From: Bradyrhizobium tropiciagri
GTDB lineage: Bacteria; Pseudomonadota; Alphaproteobacteria; Rhizobiales; Xanthobacteraceae
Length of the DNA stretch: 64,000 nucleotides
Assembly (NCBI RefSeq): GCF_018130505.1
Contig: NZ_JAFCKH010000003.1
Span: 434,001 to 498,000, forward strand
Direction of reading: 5' to 3'
The notes under the pieces are model-generated. The model saw only the letters and a list, made by a program, of their open reading frames with translations, was not told where the DNA came from and searched no databases. Below are positions 34,466-43,831 of the stretch, piece by piece. Every line of letters starts with the position of its first letter. Positions within the stretch are counted from its first letter, which is position 1. A program made the translations under genes and the position numbers.

Positions 34466-34921
34466 TCACGGCGTCGCTTCGCGGCCGTCGAGCCATTTGG
34501 CGAACATCACCGACGTCGATTCTTCAAAGCCGAGCGACTGGTAGAACGCGCCGGCCCTGGTGTTCTCGCGCCTGACCAAGAGCTGCAGCTTCGGCACACC
34601 GGCGGCGCGCAGCCAGTCCTCGGCCGCGGACATGATGCTGCGGCCAAGGCCCTTGCCCTGCCTGTCGGGATCGACCGCGACGTAATAGACCCAGCCGCGA
34701 TGGCCGTCATGGCCGACCATCGCGGTCGCGACGATCCTGCCGTTGTCGCGGCCGACCAGCACGGCTGAGCCCGGTCCGCGACGGGCGAGGGCGATATCGG
34801 CGGCGGGATCGTTCCACGGCCGGGTGAGGCCGCAACGCTGCCACAGCGCAATGGCGTCGGCGACGTCGCCGTCGGTGATCGGAGCAATGGCAAGAGCGGA
34901 TGTCGTCACCTCGGCCGTCAC
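34466..34921 (-). CDS. GNAT-family acetyltransferase (YpeA-like)
   Basis: A 151-aa GNAT protein. DVADAIALWQRCGLTRPWNDP and VDPDRQGKGLGRSIMSAAEDW (R-x-x-G-x-G/S acetyl-CoA loop) with LLVRRENTRAGAFYQSLGFE are the YpeA-type signature segments. The GTG start overlaps the TGA of the upstream FAD-oxidase gene as GTGA, so translation is probably coupled; a longer frame reading back into that gene is shadow sequence. Confidence 0.85.
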   Translation of the reverse strand: MTAEVTTSALAIAPITDGDVADAIALWQRCGLTRPWNDPAADIALARRGPGSAVLVGRDNGRIVATAMVGHDGHRGWVYYVAVDPDRQGKGLGRSIMSAAEDWLRAAGVPKLQLLVRRENTRAGAFYQSLGFEESTSVMFAKWLDGREATP

Positions 34922-36345
34922 AGCACCTTGCCCGGGTTCATGATGCCGTGCGGATCGAGCATCGCCTTGACCTGCCGCATCAGCTCGATCGCGACCTTGT
35001 CCTTGACGTCGGGCAGTTCGTCGCGCTTCAGCACGCCGATGCCGTGCTCGGCCGAGATCGAGCCGCCCATCCGCAGCACGATCTCGAACACCACGGCGTT
35101 GACGTCGTGCCATCGCGCCAGGAAGTCGGCGGCATTGGCGCCGACCGGCTGAGAGACGTTGTAGTGGATGTTGCCGTCACCGAGATGGCCGAACGGCACC
35201 GGCCGCGAGCCCGGGATCAGCTTCACCACGGCCGCGTTGGCTTCCTCGATGAAAGCCGGCACGGCGGCGACCGGCACCGAGATGTCGTGCTTGATCGAGC
35301 CGCCTTCCGGCTTCTGCGCCGCCGACATCTCGTCGCGCAGCTTCCAGAACGCCTGGCGCTGGGTCAGATTGGCCGCGATCACGGCGTCGTCGACGATGCC
35401 GTCCTCCATGCCCCTGGCGAGGATCGCCTCGAGCGTGTCGCGGGCGTCGTCGCGCGACGACGACAGCTCCATCAGCACATACCAGGGATACTTGGTGGTC
35501 AGGGGATCGCGGATGTCGATGCCGTGGCGGATCGAGAAGTCGACCGCGATGTCGGCGAGCAGCTCGAAGCTGGTCAGCGCGCCCGCCGCCTCGTTGCGCG
35601 AGATCGACAGCAGCTTCAGCGCTGCGGCCGGCGATTGCAGGCCGACATAGGCGGTCTCGACCGCGCGCGGCCGCGGAAACAGCTTCAGCGTCGCCGCAGT
35701 GATGATGCCGAGCGTGCCCTCGGCGCCGATGAAGAGGTTGCGCAGATCGTAGCCGGTGTTGTCCTTCTTCAGCTTCGACAGCGCGTTCAGCACCCGCCCG
35801 TCGGCCAGCACCACCTCGAGCCCGAGCGCCATCTCGCGCGCGACGCCATAGGCGAGCGCCGCGGTGCCGCCGGCATTGGTCGACAGGTTGCCGCCGATCG
35901 TGCAGCTGCCTTCGGCGCCGAGCGACAGCGGGAACAGGCGGTCGACCTCGGCCGCCTTCTGCTGCGCGATCTGCAGCACCACGCCGGCCTCGCAGGTCAT
36001 GGTGTTGGACTCGACGTCGATGTCGCGGATCTTGTCCATCCGGCGCAGCGACACCACCACTTCGCCATTGTGCGGCGTCTGGCCGCCGACGAGGCCGGTG
36101 TTGCCGCCCTGCGGCACCAGCGCGATGCGATGCTCGCTGGCCAGCTTGCAGATCGCGGCGACCTCGGCGGTCGAACCGGGGCGCAGCACCAGCGGCGAGC
36201 GACCGTGGAACAGGTCGCGCTCCTCGGTGACGTAAGGCTTGATGTCGGCGGCGTCGGTCACCGCATATCTGGCGCCGACGATGGCGCGGAATTTTTCGAT
36301 CAGTTCAGGCGAAAGCGGCGGCACGGCAGGCTGGACGATGTTCAT
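34918..36345 (-). CDS. FAD-linked oxidase, GlcD/D-lactate or D-2-hydroxyglutarate dehydrogenase-like
   Basis: Flavoprotein of 475 aa in the VAO/GlcD family; it oxidises a D-2-hydroxyacid. The FAD-binding PCMH domain includes VPQGGNTGLVGGQTP and LGAEGSCTIGGNLSTNAGG, IGAEGTLGIITAATLKLFPR follows, and the C-terminal cap has GHLGDGNIHYNVSQP and SAEHGIG, with metal-binding histidines. Substrates in the family include D-lactate, glycolate and D-2-hydroxyglutarate, not distinguished here. It is the first gene of a three-gene operon with GNAT and nudK. Confidence 0.88.
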   Translation of the reverse strand: MNIVQPAVPPLSPELIEKFRAIVGARYAVTDAADIKPYVTEERDLFHGRSPLVLRPGSTAEVAAICKLASEHRIALVPQGGNTGLVGGQTPHNGEVVVSLRRMDKIRDIDVESNTMTCEAGVVLQIAQQKAAEVDRLFPLSLGAEGSCTIGGNLSTNAGGTAALAYGVAREMALGLEVVLADGRVLNALSKLKKDNTGYDLRNLFIGAEGTLGIITAATLKLFPRPRAVETAYVGLQSPAAALKLLSISRNEAAGALTSFELLADIAVDFSIRHGIDIRDPLTTKYPWYVLMELSSSRDDARDTLEAILARGMEDGIVDDAVIAANLTQRQAFWKLRDEMSAAQKPEGGSIKHDISVPVAAVPAFIEEANAAVVKLIPGSRPVPFGHLGDGNIHYNVSQPVGANAADFLARWHDVNAVVFEIVLRMGGSISAEHGIGVLKRDELPDVKDKVAIELMRQVKAMLDPHGIMNPGKVL

Positions 36346-36376
36346 CTCGTTCTTGGTCTTTCACTCACGCAGAAAT

Positions 36377-37366
36377 CTAGCTCCGTCCGACCGCGGCACG
36401 GCGCAGCCGGTCGTTGATCGCTTCGCCCAACCCGTCCTCGGGAATGGGCATGACGGCGATAGTATCGGTCTGTCGCTTGTCGAGCGTACGAAGGTAACCG
36501 AACAGATTGGCGGCCGCCTCGGCGAGATCGCCGGTCTCCGACAGGTTCATCACCACGGAGGCGCATTCGCTGCGCGATATCTTGCCGGGTCCGAACGCCA
36601 GCAGCGCCTCGCCGACATGGACGTCGCTGGCATTGAGCCGGACCGGCGTGCGCGGCGCGTAATGCGAGGCGAGCATGCCGGGCGCGATCGGCTGGCCGTC
36701 GGCCTCGGCGTCCTGAGGCGGCGACTGCAGCGGGTGGCCGAGCACGCGCTCGATCTCCTCGCGGGTCAGCCCGCCCGGCCGCAGCAGCACCGGATCGGAG
36801 AAGCAGCCGATGATGGTCGATTCGACGCCGACCTCGACCGGGCCGCCGTCGATGATCAGGTCGATGCGGCCGGCGAGGTCGCCGTTCACATGCTCGGCCG
36901 TGGTCGGCGAGACATGGCCGGAGAGATTGGCCGAGGGCGCCACCACCGCGCCGCCGAAGGTCTTGATGATGTCGCGCGCCACCTTGTGGGCGGGAACGCG
37001 AATCGCGACCGTATCGAGCCCGGCGGTAGCCAGTTCCGCCACCGGGCAGGAGAGCGCTTTCGGCAGCACCAAAGTCAGCGGTCCCGGCCAGAACGCCTCG
37101 GCCAGCCGCAGCGCCTGGCCGTCGAACAGCGCGATCCGCCGCGCGGCGGCGAGGTCTGCGACATGGGCGATCAGCGGATTGAAGGCCGGCCGGCCCTTGG
37201 CCTCGTAAAGGCGGGCGATCGCGCCGGCATTTCCGGCATCGGCGCCGAGGCCGTAAACCGTCTCGGTCGGAAACGCCACCAGGCCCCCGTCGGCCAAAAC
37301 TCCTGCCGCGGTGGCGGTGGCGGCGGCGCCGGCGGGCAAAACGTGCGTTTTCAGAGCTGTATCCAC
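36377..37366 (-). CDS. Threonylcarbamoyl-AMP synthase, Sua5 type
   Basis: Makes L-threonylcarbamoyl-AMP for the t6A37 modification of ANN-decoding tRNAs. The YrdC domain carries VAFPTETVYGLGAD, LYEAKGRPAFNPLIAHVADL and VAIRVPAHKVARDIIKTFGG; a C-terminal Sua5 domain begins around APGMLASHYAPRTPV, giving 329 aa, the two-domain length. The GTG at 37366 is preferred, with GAGG upstream; a longer reading frame crosses the tRNA gene and is not credible. Downstream of tRNA-Pro on the opposite strand. Confidence 0.9.
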   Translation of the reverse strand: MDTALKTHVLPAGAAATATAAGVLADGGLVAFPTETVYGLGADAGNAGAIARLYEAKGRPAFNPLIAHVADLAAARRIALFDGQALRLAEAFWPGPLTLVLPKALSCPVAELATAGLDTVAIRVPAHKVARDIIKTFGGAVVAPSANLSGHVSPTTAEHVNGDLAGRIDLIIDGGPVEVGVESTIIGCFSDPVLLRPGGLTREEIERVLGHPLQSPPQDAEADGQPIAPGMLASHYAPRTPVRLNASDVHVGEALLAFGPGKISRSECASVVMNLSETGDLAEAAANLFGYLRTLDKRQTDTIAVMPIPEDGLGEAINDRLRRAAVGRS

Positions 37367-37432
37367 GGTGACTAAATCCTCAAGGGTGCCTTGCAGTCCC
37401 CGAAACCCGACGCTATAAGCCCGGCTCTCAGT

Positions 37433-37509
37433 CGGAGTGTGGCTCAGCCCGGTAGAGCACTGCGTTCGGGACGCAGGGGTCGCAGGTTCGAATCCTGCCA
37501 CTCCGACCA
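37433..37509 (+). tRNA. tRNA-Pro (anticodon CGG)
   Basis: A 77-nt tRNA with acceptor stem CGGAGTG / CACTCCG, anticodon stem CTGCG / CGCAG enclosing loop TTCGGGA (anticodon CGG, codon CCG), T-loop GGTTCGAATCC and an encoded CCA end at 37507-37509. The 3' half is the probable integration site of the neighbouring island. Confidence 0.95.
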
Positions 37510-38160
37510 AATTTCCCTAGGCTTTTTCTTCTCTTCGGTGGCTGTTCCCGTGTCAACCACCGATTCAACCACCGAAACATAGCGCCCTTTTTGGCTGATT
37601 GCCGCCGCCGCCCCCTGCAAATAGTCGGGATGGTGGTGGCGATAGATATTCTGAAGAATCTCCGGCGACATGCCGAGGAACCCGGCCGCCTGCCAAATCG
37701 GCACGCCGCGTTGCATCAGCCAGGTTGCGGCCGTTTGGCGCAACGTGTGCGGGGTGATCTTCCCGGGGAGTTCGGCCAGGTTCACGGCTGATTTGAAGCC
37801 TTTCTTCACCGAAGCGACCGGCTTGCCATTGAATTCGACGAAGCAGCTGCTGATCAGGTTCCGTTCCTTCCAGCGACGCATATGCGCGAGCGGTCGCGGC
37901 GGAAGGGGGAGCTGGCGTCTGCCACTTCTTGGTGGCCAGCTTCCCGATCGGCTTCCGGTAGAAGATAGCACGTTCGAGGTCGACGTACGAGCGGCCAACC
38001 TCGGTAAGCGGTGATGCCGTCGCAATCGCGCCCGCCTCGTGCCGGTGCAGACGCCGCGATGTTTGGCATAAGCCGCGCAAGTCTGCACGTTGACAGCTGA
38101 GAGCTTCTTGCCTCCCCAACGTAAGTCCCGCCGTGATGTTTCAGGCGCGACGTCGGCCAC
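37444..38160 (-). pseudogene. Decayed tyrosine integrase next to tRNA-Pro
   Basis: Remnant of a tRNA-targeting tyrosine recombinase. One frame keeps WGGKKLSAVNVQTCAAYAKH (core-binding end), then jumps at VCTGTR, indicating an internal deletion of most of the core-binding domain. A second frame (37565-38119) carries the next piece, GAIATASPLTEVGRSYVDLE to KPIGKLATKKWQ, and the first frame resumes with LAHMRRWKE to the catalytic end HTLRQTAATWLMQRGVPIW ... IYRHHHPDYL. Two frameshifts and the deletion exclude activity. The reading frame finally runs antisense through the tRNA gene, a common feature of integrases beside tRNA attachment sites. Confidence 0.82.
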
Positions 38161-38166
38161 CGAAGC

Positions 38167-38352
38167 TCAGTCGAAGACCACCAAAGTCTTGTCATCGCGG
38201 ACCTCGAAGAAGCGAGTCGCGATTGCCTTGCACGCGAGAGCGCTTGAGGCGGACTGGAATTCGGATCTCTTCAGGAACTCTCCTTCGAGACCGAGCAGAA
38301 AGGCGCCACGGATAACCGCATGCTGGGCGCGCGAGGACGACGTCCGGCGCAC
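38167..38352 (-). CDS. Possible small ORF at island edge
   Basis: A 61-codon frame from a GTG at 38352, ending FFEVRDDKTLVVFD. The end reads like a plausible helix-strand domain and codon positions look protein-like, but no ribosome site or family is apparent. It may be a remnant of a gene truncated when the island decayed. Low confidence. Confidence 0.3.
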   Translation of the reverse strand: MRRTSSSRAQHAVIRGAFLLGLEGEFLKRSEFQSASSALACKAIATRFFEVRDDKTLVVFD

Positions 38353-38414
38353 TTGAGCTATTCGATAGAAGTCATCGACTTACCTTGGCGCCACAGTCGC
38401 ATGATTTTCGCGGC

Positions 38415-38454
38415 TTGACGCGACTGATCAAATTAGTCTACTTATGCAAGTAAC
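38415..38454 (+). promoter_or_regulatory. Candidate promoter and 20-bp operator upstream of the molybdenum-hydroxylase operon
   Basis: A -35-like TTGACG (38415-38420) is followed 14 bp later by AGTCTACTTATGCAAGTAAC (38435-38454). The same 20-bp sequence, with few changes, occurs twice upstream of the orphan binding-protein gene at 47278-47297 and 47301-47320. In both places a TTGAC(A/G) element lies 13-14 bp upstream, so the operator covers the expected -10. The HxlR-type regulator encoded between them is the obvious candidate binder. Confidence 0.65.
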
Positions 38455-38523
38455 AGGTCGGCGCAGGTTCGAGCGCCGAAAATTCCGAATTCAATCGGCT
38501 GTGCGCCCAGGGAGCGTCTTGCA

Positions 38524-39297
38524 TTGGAGGAAATCTGTATCGAGCGGCACGACGGCATCGCGCGGGTCTCCCTGAACCGTCCGTCAGTGCGGAATGCGGT
38601 GACACTTGCGATGTGGAACGAACTGGCCGGCATATTCTCGGGCTTCGCGGCTGACCGGGATGTCCGGGGCGTCGTGCTCATCGGGACCGGCAACGACTTC
38701 TCCGTCGGCGCCGACATCTCCGAATTCGAGAGGATAAGGGAAGACCGTCACCAGGCCGCCGCCTACGAAGTTGCGGTCGATGCCTGTTCGAGCGCAATCG
38801 CCGCGCTGAGCAAGCCCGTGGTCGCAGCCATTTCCGGATACTGCCTCGGAGGCGGCTGCCATCTCGCGCTCGCGTGCGACTTCCGCTTCGGCGACCGCTC
38901 CGCCAGGATCGGCATTCCGGCGGCCAGACTCTCGATCGTCTACGGCGTCAACAGCGTGCAGCGCCTGTTGGCGCTCACCGGCCTCTCGAACGCCAAGCGG
39001 ATACTCTTTTCAGCGGATCGCTACGGGGTGGAGCAGGCGGTTTCGATGGGGCTGATCGACGAGGTTCACGACAACGTTGCCGCGGCTGCCGACAAGTTCC
39101 TGCGACACCTCGCGACCAACGCGCCGCTCTCGATCGGCGGCGCCAAATACATGCTGAACGGCCTTTCGATGGGATCGGGAGTGCTCGATCTGGCCATGGC
39201 ACAGCGGCTCATCGACGAGGCTTCCGATAGCGAAGACTTCAGAGAAGGCCGCAGGGCCTTTGTCGAGAAGAGGCCGCCGCGTTTTCGTGGCGAGTAG
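38524..39297 (+). CDS. Crotonase-superfamily protein (enoyl-CoA hydratase-like)
   Basis: A 257-aa protein of the enoyl-CoA hydratase/isomerase superfamily. ISGYCLGGGCHLALACDFRF (residues 103-122) and DFSVGADISEF supply the CoA-oxyanion region. Both glutamates used by hydratases are missing: the first (in GGGCE) is His113 and the second (in PE) is Ala133, with the usual 20-residue spacing kept. It is therefore more likely an isomerase, hydrolase, decarboxylase or C-C lyase than a hydratase. Translation starts at a TTG behind AGGGAG. First gene of an operon with the CoxMSL-like enzyme. Confidence 0.85.
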   Translation: MEEICIERHDGIARVSLNRPSVRNAVTLAMWNELAGIFSGFAADRDVRGVVLIGTGNDFSVGADISEFERIREDRHQAAAYEVAVDACSSAIAALSKPVVAAISGYCLGGGCHLALACDFRFGDRSARIGIPAARLSIVYGVNSVQRLLALTGLSNAKRILFSADRYGVEQAVSMGLIDEVHDNVAAAADKFLRHLATNAPLSIGGAKYMLNGLSMGSGVLDLAMAQRLIDEASDSEDFREGRRAFVEKRPPRFRGE

Positions 39298-39332
39298 TCG
39301 GACGGAAAGGAAACGAGTGTTGGAGAGGGTCG

Positions 39333-40198
39333 ATGAAGCCTGCCAGCTTTGACTACGCCTCGCCGGCAACGGTGGAAGCCGCCATCGAGGCACTGGTCGC
39401 CTCGAACGGTGAAGGAAAAGTGCTGGCCGGTGGTCAGAGCCTGCTGCCGCTCCTGAACTTCAGGATGACGCGCCCTTCGGTTCTGGTCGACCTCAACGGT
39501 ATCGAGGGTCTCTCCTACATCGAAGACCGGGGCGACCGGATCGCAATCGGCGCGCTGACGCGCCATCGCGACCTCGAACATTCGCCGCTCGTGGCTTCCA
39601 GGCTGCCGGTGATGTCGGCGGCGATGCGCCACGTGGCGCATCTGGCCATCCGCAACCGCGGGACCATCGGCGGTGGTCTGGCCCATGCGGATCCCGCCGC
39701 GGAGCTGCCGATGCTGGCAGCGTTCTACGATGCGAGGATCTCCGTTCAGGGACCGAACGGGCACCGGGTGATTGCGGCGCAGGAATTTTTCGTCGACGCT
39801 CTGACGAACTGTCTGGAGCCGCACGAGATCGTCGTGGAGATCGAGTTTCCGATCCTCGACCATGACGGTTGGGCGTTCGAGGAGGTCGCGCGTCGTTTCG
39901 GCGATTTCGCGCTGGCGAGCATCGCCGTTTCCGTGCGGCGCGGACCCTCCCGCCTTGAGGACGCGCGCATCGCGGTGATGGGCGTGGCTGACACTCCGCT
40001 GCGCCTCAAGGCCGCGGAAGCGGAGCTCGTTGCGCTGGCCCTCGACGACGAAATTCCGGAGCGCTTTTCGGAGATCGTCGTCGCGCAGGTGTCGCCCAAC
40101 GATGACCTGCATGCCTCGGGGGAGTACCGGGGGCATCTCTTGGGGGAATTGTCCAAACGCGCATTGCGGACGGCCCTCGCTCAGGCGGAGCGGGCAGC

Positions 40199-40202
<4 letters not shown>
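39333..40202 (+). CDS. Molybdenum hydroxylase FAD subunit (CoxM-like)
   Basis: FAD-binding medium subunit (289 aa) of a xanthine dehydrogenase/CO dehydrogenase family enzyme; it passes electrons from the iron-sulfur subunit to the acceptor. Typical FAD loops are GGQSLLPLLNFRMTRPSVLV (residues about 32-51) and RNRGTIGGGLAHADPAAELP near residue 108. Cys-rich insertion of HcrB-type subunits is absent. It overlaps the next gene as GTGA. Confidence 0.92.
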
Positions 40203-40674
<472 letters not shown>

Positions 40675-40678
<4 letters not shown>

Positions 40679-41436
40679 AGCTGAACTTCCTCGCTGCCGG
40701 TCGTCTCCGGATGAAGAAGAGCATCTACCTACCCGCCGCCGATCGCAGCGAGACGATCGATCTCCCGGTCAGCAGTGCGCTGATCCGGCACAAGCAAGGC
40801 AATGTGCTGTTCGATACCGGCTGCCATCCATCGGTGGTCGACGACGCCGAAGGCCGCTGGGGCCCTCTCGCCAGGGTCATGAAGCCGATGATGAGCGCGG
40901 ACGAGACTTTGCTGCCGAGCCTGGCATGCACGGGGCTCGGGCCGGACGACATCGACATCGTTGTGAATTCGCATTTCCATCCGGACCATTGCGGCTGCAA
41001 CCAGTTCTTCCGCAAGGCGACAATCTTCGCCCATGCCAAGGAGATCGAAGCGGCGAATGCGTCAGGCGCCGATACGGCGGGCTATCTGAAGGCCGATTGG
41101 GATTGCGGACAGCCGATCGAGCAGGTCGACGGCGAGAAGGACCTGTTCGGCGACTCCAGCGTCGTGCTGGTGCCTCTGCCGGGCCATACCCCAGGGACCA
41201 TGGGTGCACTCGTCAGCCTGGATCGGGATGGGCAGTTCCTGCTCGCGTCCGACGCCGTCAGCCTGCGCCAGAACCTCGACGCAGACGCCGCTCCCCGCAA
41301 CACGTGGAACGTCGAACAGCAATTGAAGACGTACGAGGAGATCCGCCGGATCGAGAAGGCGGGCGCTACCGTCATCTGCGGACACGACGATGGGCAGTGG
41401 CAGAGTTTGCGCAAGGGCGGCGACGGCTATGAATAG
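40675..41436 (+). CDS. Metallo-beta-lactamase, AHL-lactonase (AttM/AiiA)-like
   Basis: A 253-aa zinc hydrolase. The dinuclear zinc motif is HFHPDH (His100, His102, Asp104, His105) and LPGHTPGTMG follows about 65 residues later, then LASDAV and CGHDD. This matches the lactonase group that includes N-acyl homoserine and gamma-butyrolactone lactonases (AttM). It sits inside a Mo-hydroxylase operon, between the small and large subunits, with ATGA overlap at the front and an overlapping ATG of coxL at the back. A catabolic lactonase role is more likely than quorum quenching, but both fit. Confidence 0.85.
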
Positions 41437-43831
41437 CGACCATCGCGCAAGCCCATCCGAGGTCTTGCGGCCGAAGAACGTTGGTGCACCGATCAAGCGC
41501 ACGGAGGATCCGCGCCTGCTGGCGGGCAGCGGCGAGTACACGGCCGACAGAAAGCCAGACCGGCCGCTGCATCTCGCCTTCCTGCGTAGCGGACTGCCGC
41601 ACGCGAGGATCGTGCGGATCGATACCGCCGCCGCTCTGGAGGCGCCGGGCGTCGTGGCCGTGTTCACCGCGGAGGACATCGCCGGCGACTTCAAGCCCGT
41701 GATCCCGTTCTCGCGGATGCCGAACTATTACGCGACGCCCATCCTGCCGCTCGCCTCGGAGAAGGTGCGTTATGTCGGGGAGGCCGTCGCCGCCGTCGTC
41801 GCGACCTCGCGCTATCTCGCCGAGGACGCGCTCGAACTGATCGAGATCGACTACGAGCCGCTGAGGCCAGTCGCGCGCGCGGAGATGGCGGTCGCCGATG
41901 GTGCGCCCCTGCTGCACGAGGAAGCCGGGACCAACGTCCTGATCGCCCGCGAATTCAGCAAAGGCGACGTCGCGGCCGATCTGGGCGTCGCAGCAGTGAG
42001 GGTCCGTGGGCGCTTCGAAATGACCCGCAAGGCGCCGCTCGCGATGGAGCCGCGCAGCTACACTGCCGAATACGAGAAACGACGCGACGCACTCACGCTC
42101 TACACGTCGTCGAACATTCCAGGCATCGTCCGTGATGCAATCTCCGAATCACTCTCCCTTCCGGGACACCGCTTGCGGGTCGTCGCGCCCGACGTCGGCG
42201 GCAGCTTCGGCTCGAAAGGTTCGCTCTATCCGGAAGAACTCCTGATCTGCATCGCCGCGCGCAAGCTGCGCCGATCGGTCAAGTGGACCGCGGACCGGCT
42301 CGAGGACGTCAGCAGCAGCAGTCAGGCCTTCGCGGAGATCGTCGACGCCGAGATGGGGTTCGACGCGAACGGAGTGGCGACCTCGCTGCAGGCGGACGTG
42401 ATCGGCGACGTCGGCGCCTTCTCGATCTATCCCTGGACCTGCGGACTCGAGCCGGTACAGGTCGTCAGCTTTCTGCCCGGACCCTACAAGATACGATCCT
42501 ATCGCGGAGCGGTGCGCGGCGTCGCAACCTGCAAGCCGCCGACCGGTCCCTACCGTGGCGTCGGCCGGCCGATCTCGACATTCGTCGCCGAGCGTCTGAT
42601 GGACATGGGCGCCAAGGCGCTCGGAATCGATCCGCTCGAGATCAGGCGACGCAATCTGGTCCGGGCCGAGGAATTTCCCTACCGGATCGCTTCCGGCATC
42701 ATCTGGGACAAGACCGGTTTCATCGAATGCCTGGAAGCCGCCGCAGCAGCGGCAGGCTATGAGCAGCTTCGCAAGCAGCAGGCCGAGGCGCGCAGGCATG
42801 GACGACTTCTCGGAATCGGCATCGCCTCGTATGCCGAGCTGACCGGCATCGGCTCGCGCATCGCGGTGGCGCCGGGTATGCCGATCAACACCGGCTCCGA
42901 AACCGCCAGGATCACGATCGATTCGACGGGGGCCATTACCGCAGCTTTCGGCGTCGCTTCCCACGGCCAGGGGCTGGAGACGACATTGGCGCAGATCGTC
43001 GCCGACGATCTCGGTGCGCGTTTCGAGGATGTTCGCGTCATTCAGGGCGATAGCGACGAGGTCCCGATGTCGACTGGAACTTACGCGAGTCGCAGCGCGG
43101 TGCTCGGCGGTGGTGCCGCGAAGCACGCCTCCAAGATCCTGCGGGAGAAGATCAAACGGGTCGCATCGCACCTGCTTGAGGCCAACGCGGACGACCTCGA
43201 GGTAACCGAGGGCAAGGTGGCCGTTCTCGGCACCGACCGCGCGGTGTCGTTCAAGCAGATCGCCAAGGCGGTTTATTCCGACATGAAGACGCTGCCGATC
43301 GACGCGCGAGAGGAACTAACCGCAACCTACACCTACGATCCGATCAACGGCACGACGGCGGCGGCGACGCATATCGCCATGGTCGAAGTCGATCCGGCGA
43401 CGTGCTTCGTGAAGATCCACAAGTTCGTCGTTGCCGAGGATTGCGGCCGCATCATCAACCCGATGATCGTCGACGGGCAGGTGCACGGCGGCGTCGCGCA
43501 GGGCATCGGGGCGGCGTTGTTCGAGGAATTGATCTACGACGAGGAAGGCCAGCTTCTGACCGCGAGCCTCGTCGACTACGTGATTCCGTCCGCGCCCGAA
43601 GTGCCGCTGATGGATGTCGTCCACGTCGAAAGCGAGTCCGCAGTCGCGGGCGGCTTCCGCGGCATGGGCGAGGGCGGCACGATCGGAGCGCCGGCCGCGA
43701 TCGCCAACGCGATCGCCGACGCGCTATCGCCCTTCGATGCCGACGTCTCGGTCCTTCCGATGACGCCGGAACGCATCTTCAGGCTGATGCAGAACGCCAA
43801 ATTCAAAGCAAAGGAAAAATCAAATGACTGA
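41429..43831 (+). CDS. Molybdenum hydroxylase large subunit (CoxL-like)
   Basis: Molybdopterin-binding catalytic subunit, 800 aa, that hydroxylates a substrate with water as the oxygen donor. Family segments are PNVGAPIKRTEDPRLLAG-like N-terminus, DVGGSFGSKGSLYPEELLIC, GPYRGVGRPISTF and the catalytic glutamate in GMGEGGTIGAPAAIANA. The active-site loop is not the VAYRCSFR loop of form I CO dehydrogenase, so CO is not the substrate. ATG at 41429 overlaps the lactonase stop. It overlaps the SDR gene by 8 bp. Confidence 0.92.
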   Translation: MNSDHRASPSEVLRPKNVGAPIKRTEDPRLLAGSGEYTADRKPDRPLHLAFLRSGLPHARIVRIDTAAALEAPGVVAVFTAEDIAGDFKPVIPFSRMPNYYATPILPLASEKVRYVGEAVAAVVATSRYLAEDALELIEIDYEPLRPVARAEMAVADGAPLLHEEAGTNVLIAREFSKGDVAADLGVAAVRVRGRFEMTRKAPLAMEPRSYTAEYEKRRDALTLYTSSNIPGIVRDAISESLSLPGHRLRVVAPDVGGSFGSKGSLYPEELLICIAARKLRRSVKWTADRLEDVSSSSQAFAEIVDAEMGFDANGVATSLQADVIGDVGAFSIYPWTCGLEPVQVVSFLPGPYKIRSYRGAVRGVATCKPPTGPYRGVGRPISTFVAERLMDMGAKALGIDPLEIRRRNLVRAEEFPYRIASGIIWDKTGFIECLEAAAAAAGYEQLRKQQAEARRHGRLLGIGIASYAELTGIGSRIAVAPGMPINTGSETARITIDSTGAITAAFGVASHGQGLETTLAQIVADDLGARFEDVRVIQGDSDEVPMSTGTYASRSAVLGGGAAKHASKILREKIKRVASHLLEANADDLEVTEGKVAVLGTDRAVSFKQIAKAVYSDMKTLPIDAREELTATYTYDPINGTTAAATHIAMVEVDPATCFVKIHKFVVAEDCGRIINPMIVDGQVHGGVAQGIGAALFEELIYDEEGQLLTASLVDYVIPSAPEVPLMDVVHVESESAVAGGFRGMGEGGTIGAPAAIANAIADALSPFDADVSVLPMTPERIFRLMQNAKFKAKEKSND

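Noticed and set aside
34900-36417. 505-residue plus-strand frame opposite the FAD oxidase
   Set aside because: Shadow of a gene with clear GlcD-family motifs.
37366-37510. N-terminal extension of the Sua5 gene through tRNA-Pro
   Set aside because: It translates the antisense of the tRNA gene (typical PATPASRTQ pattern); the GTG at 37366 starts the real protein.
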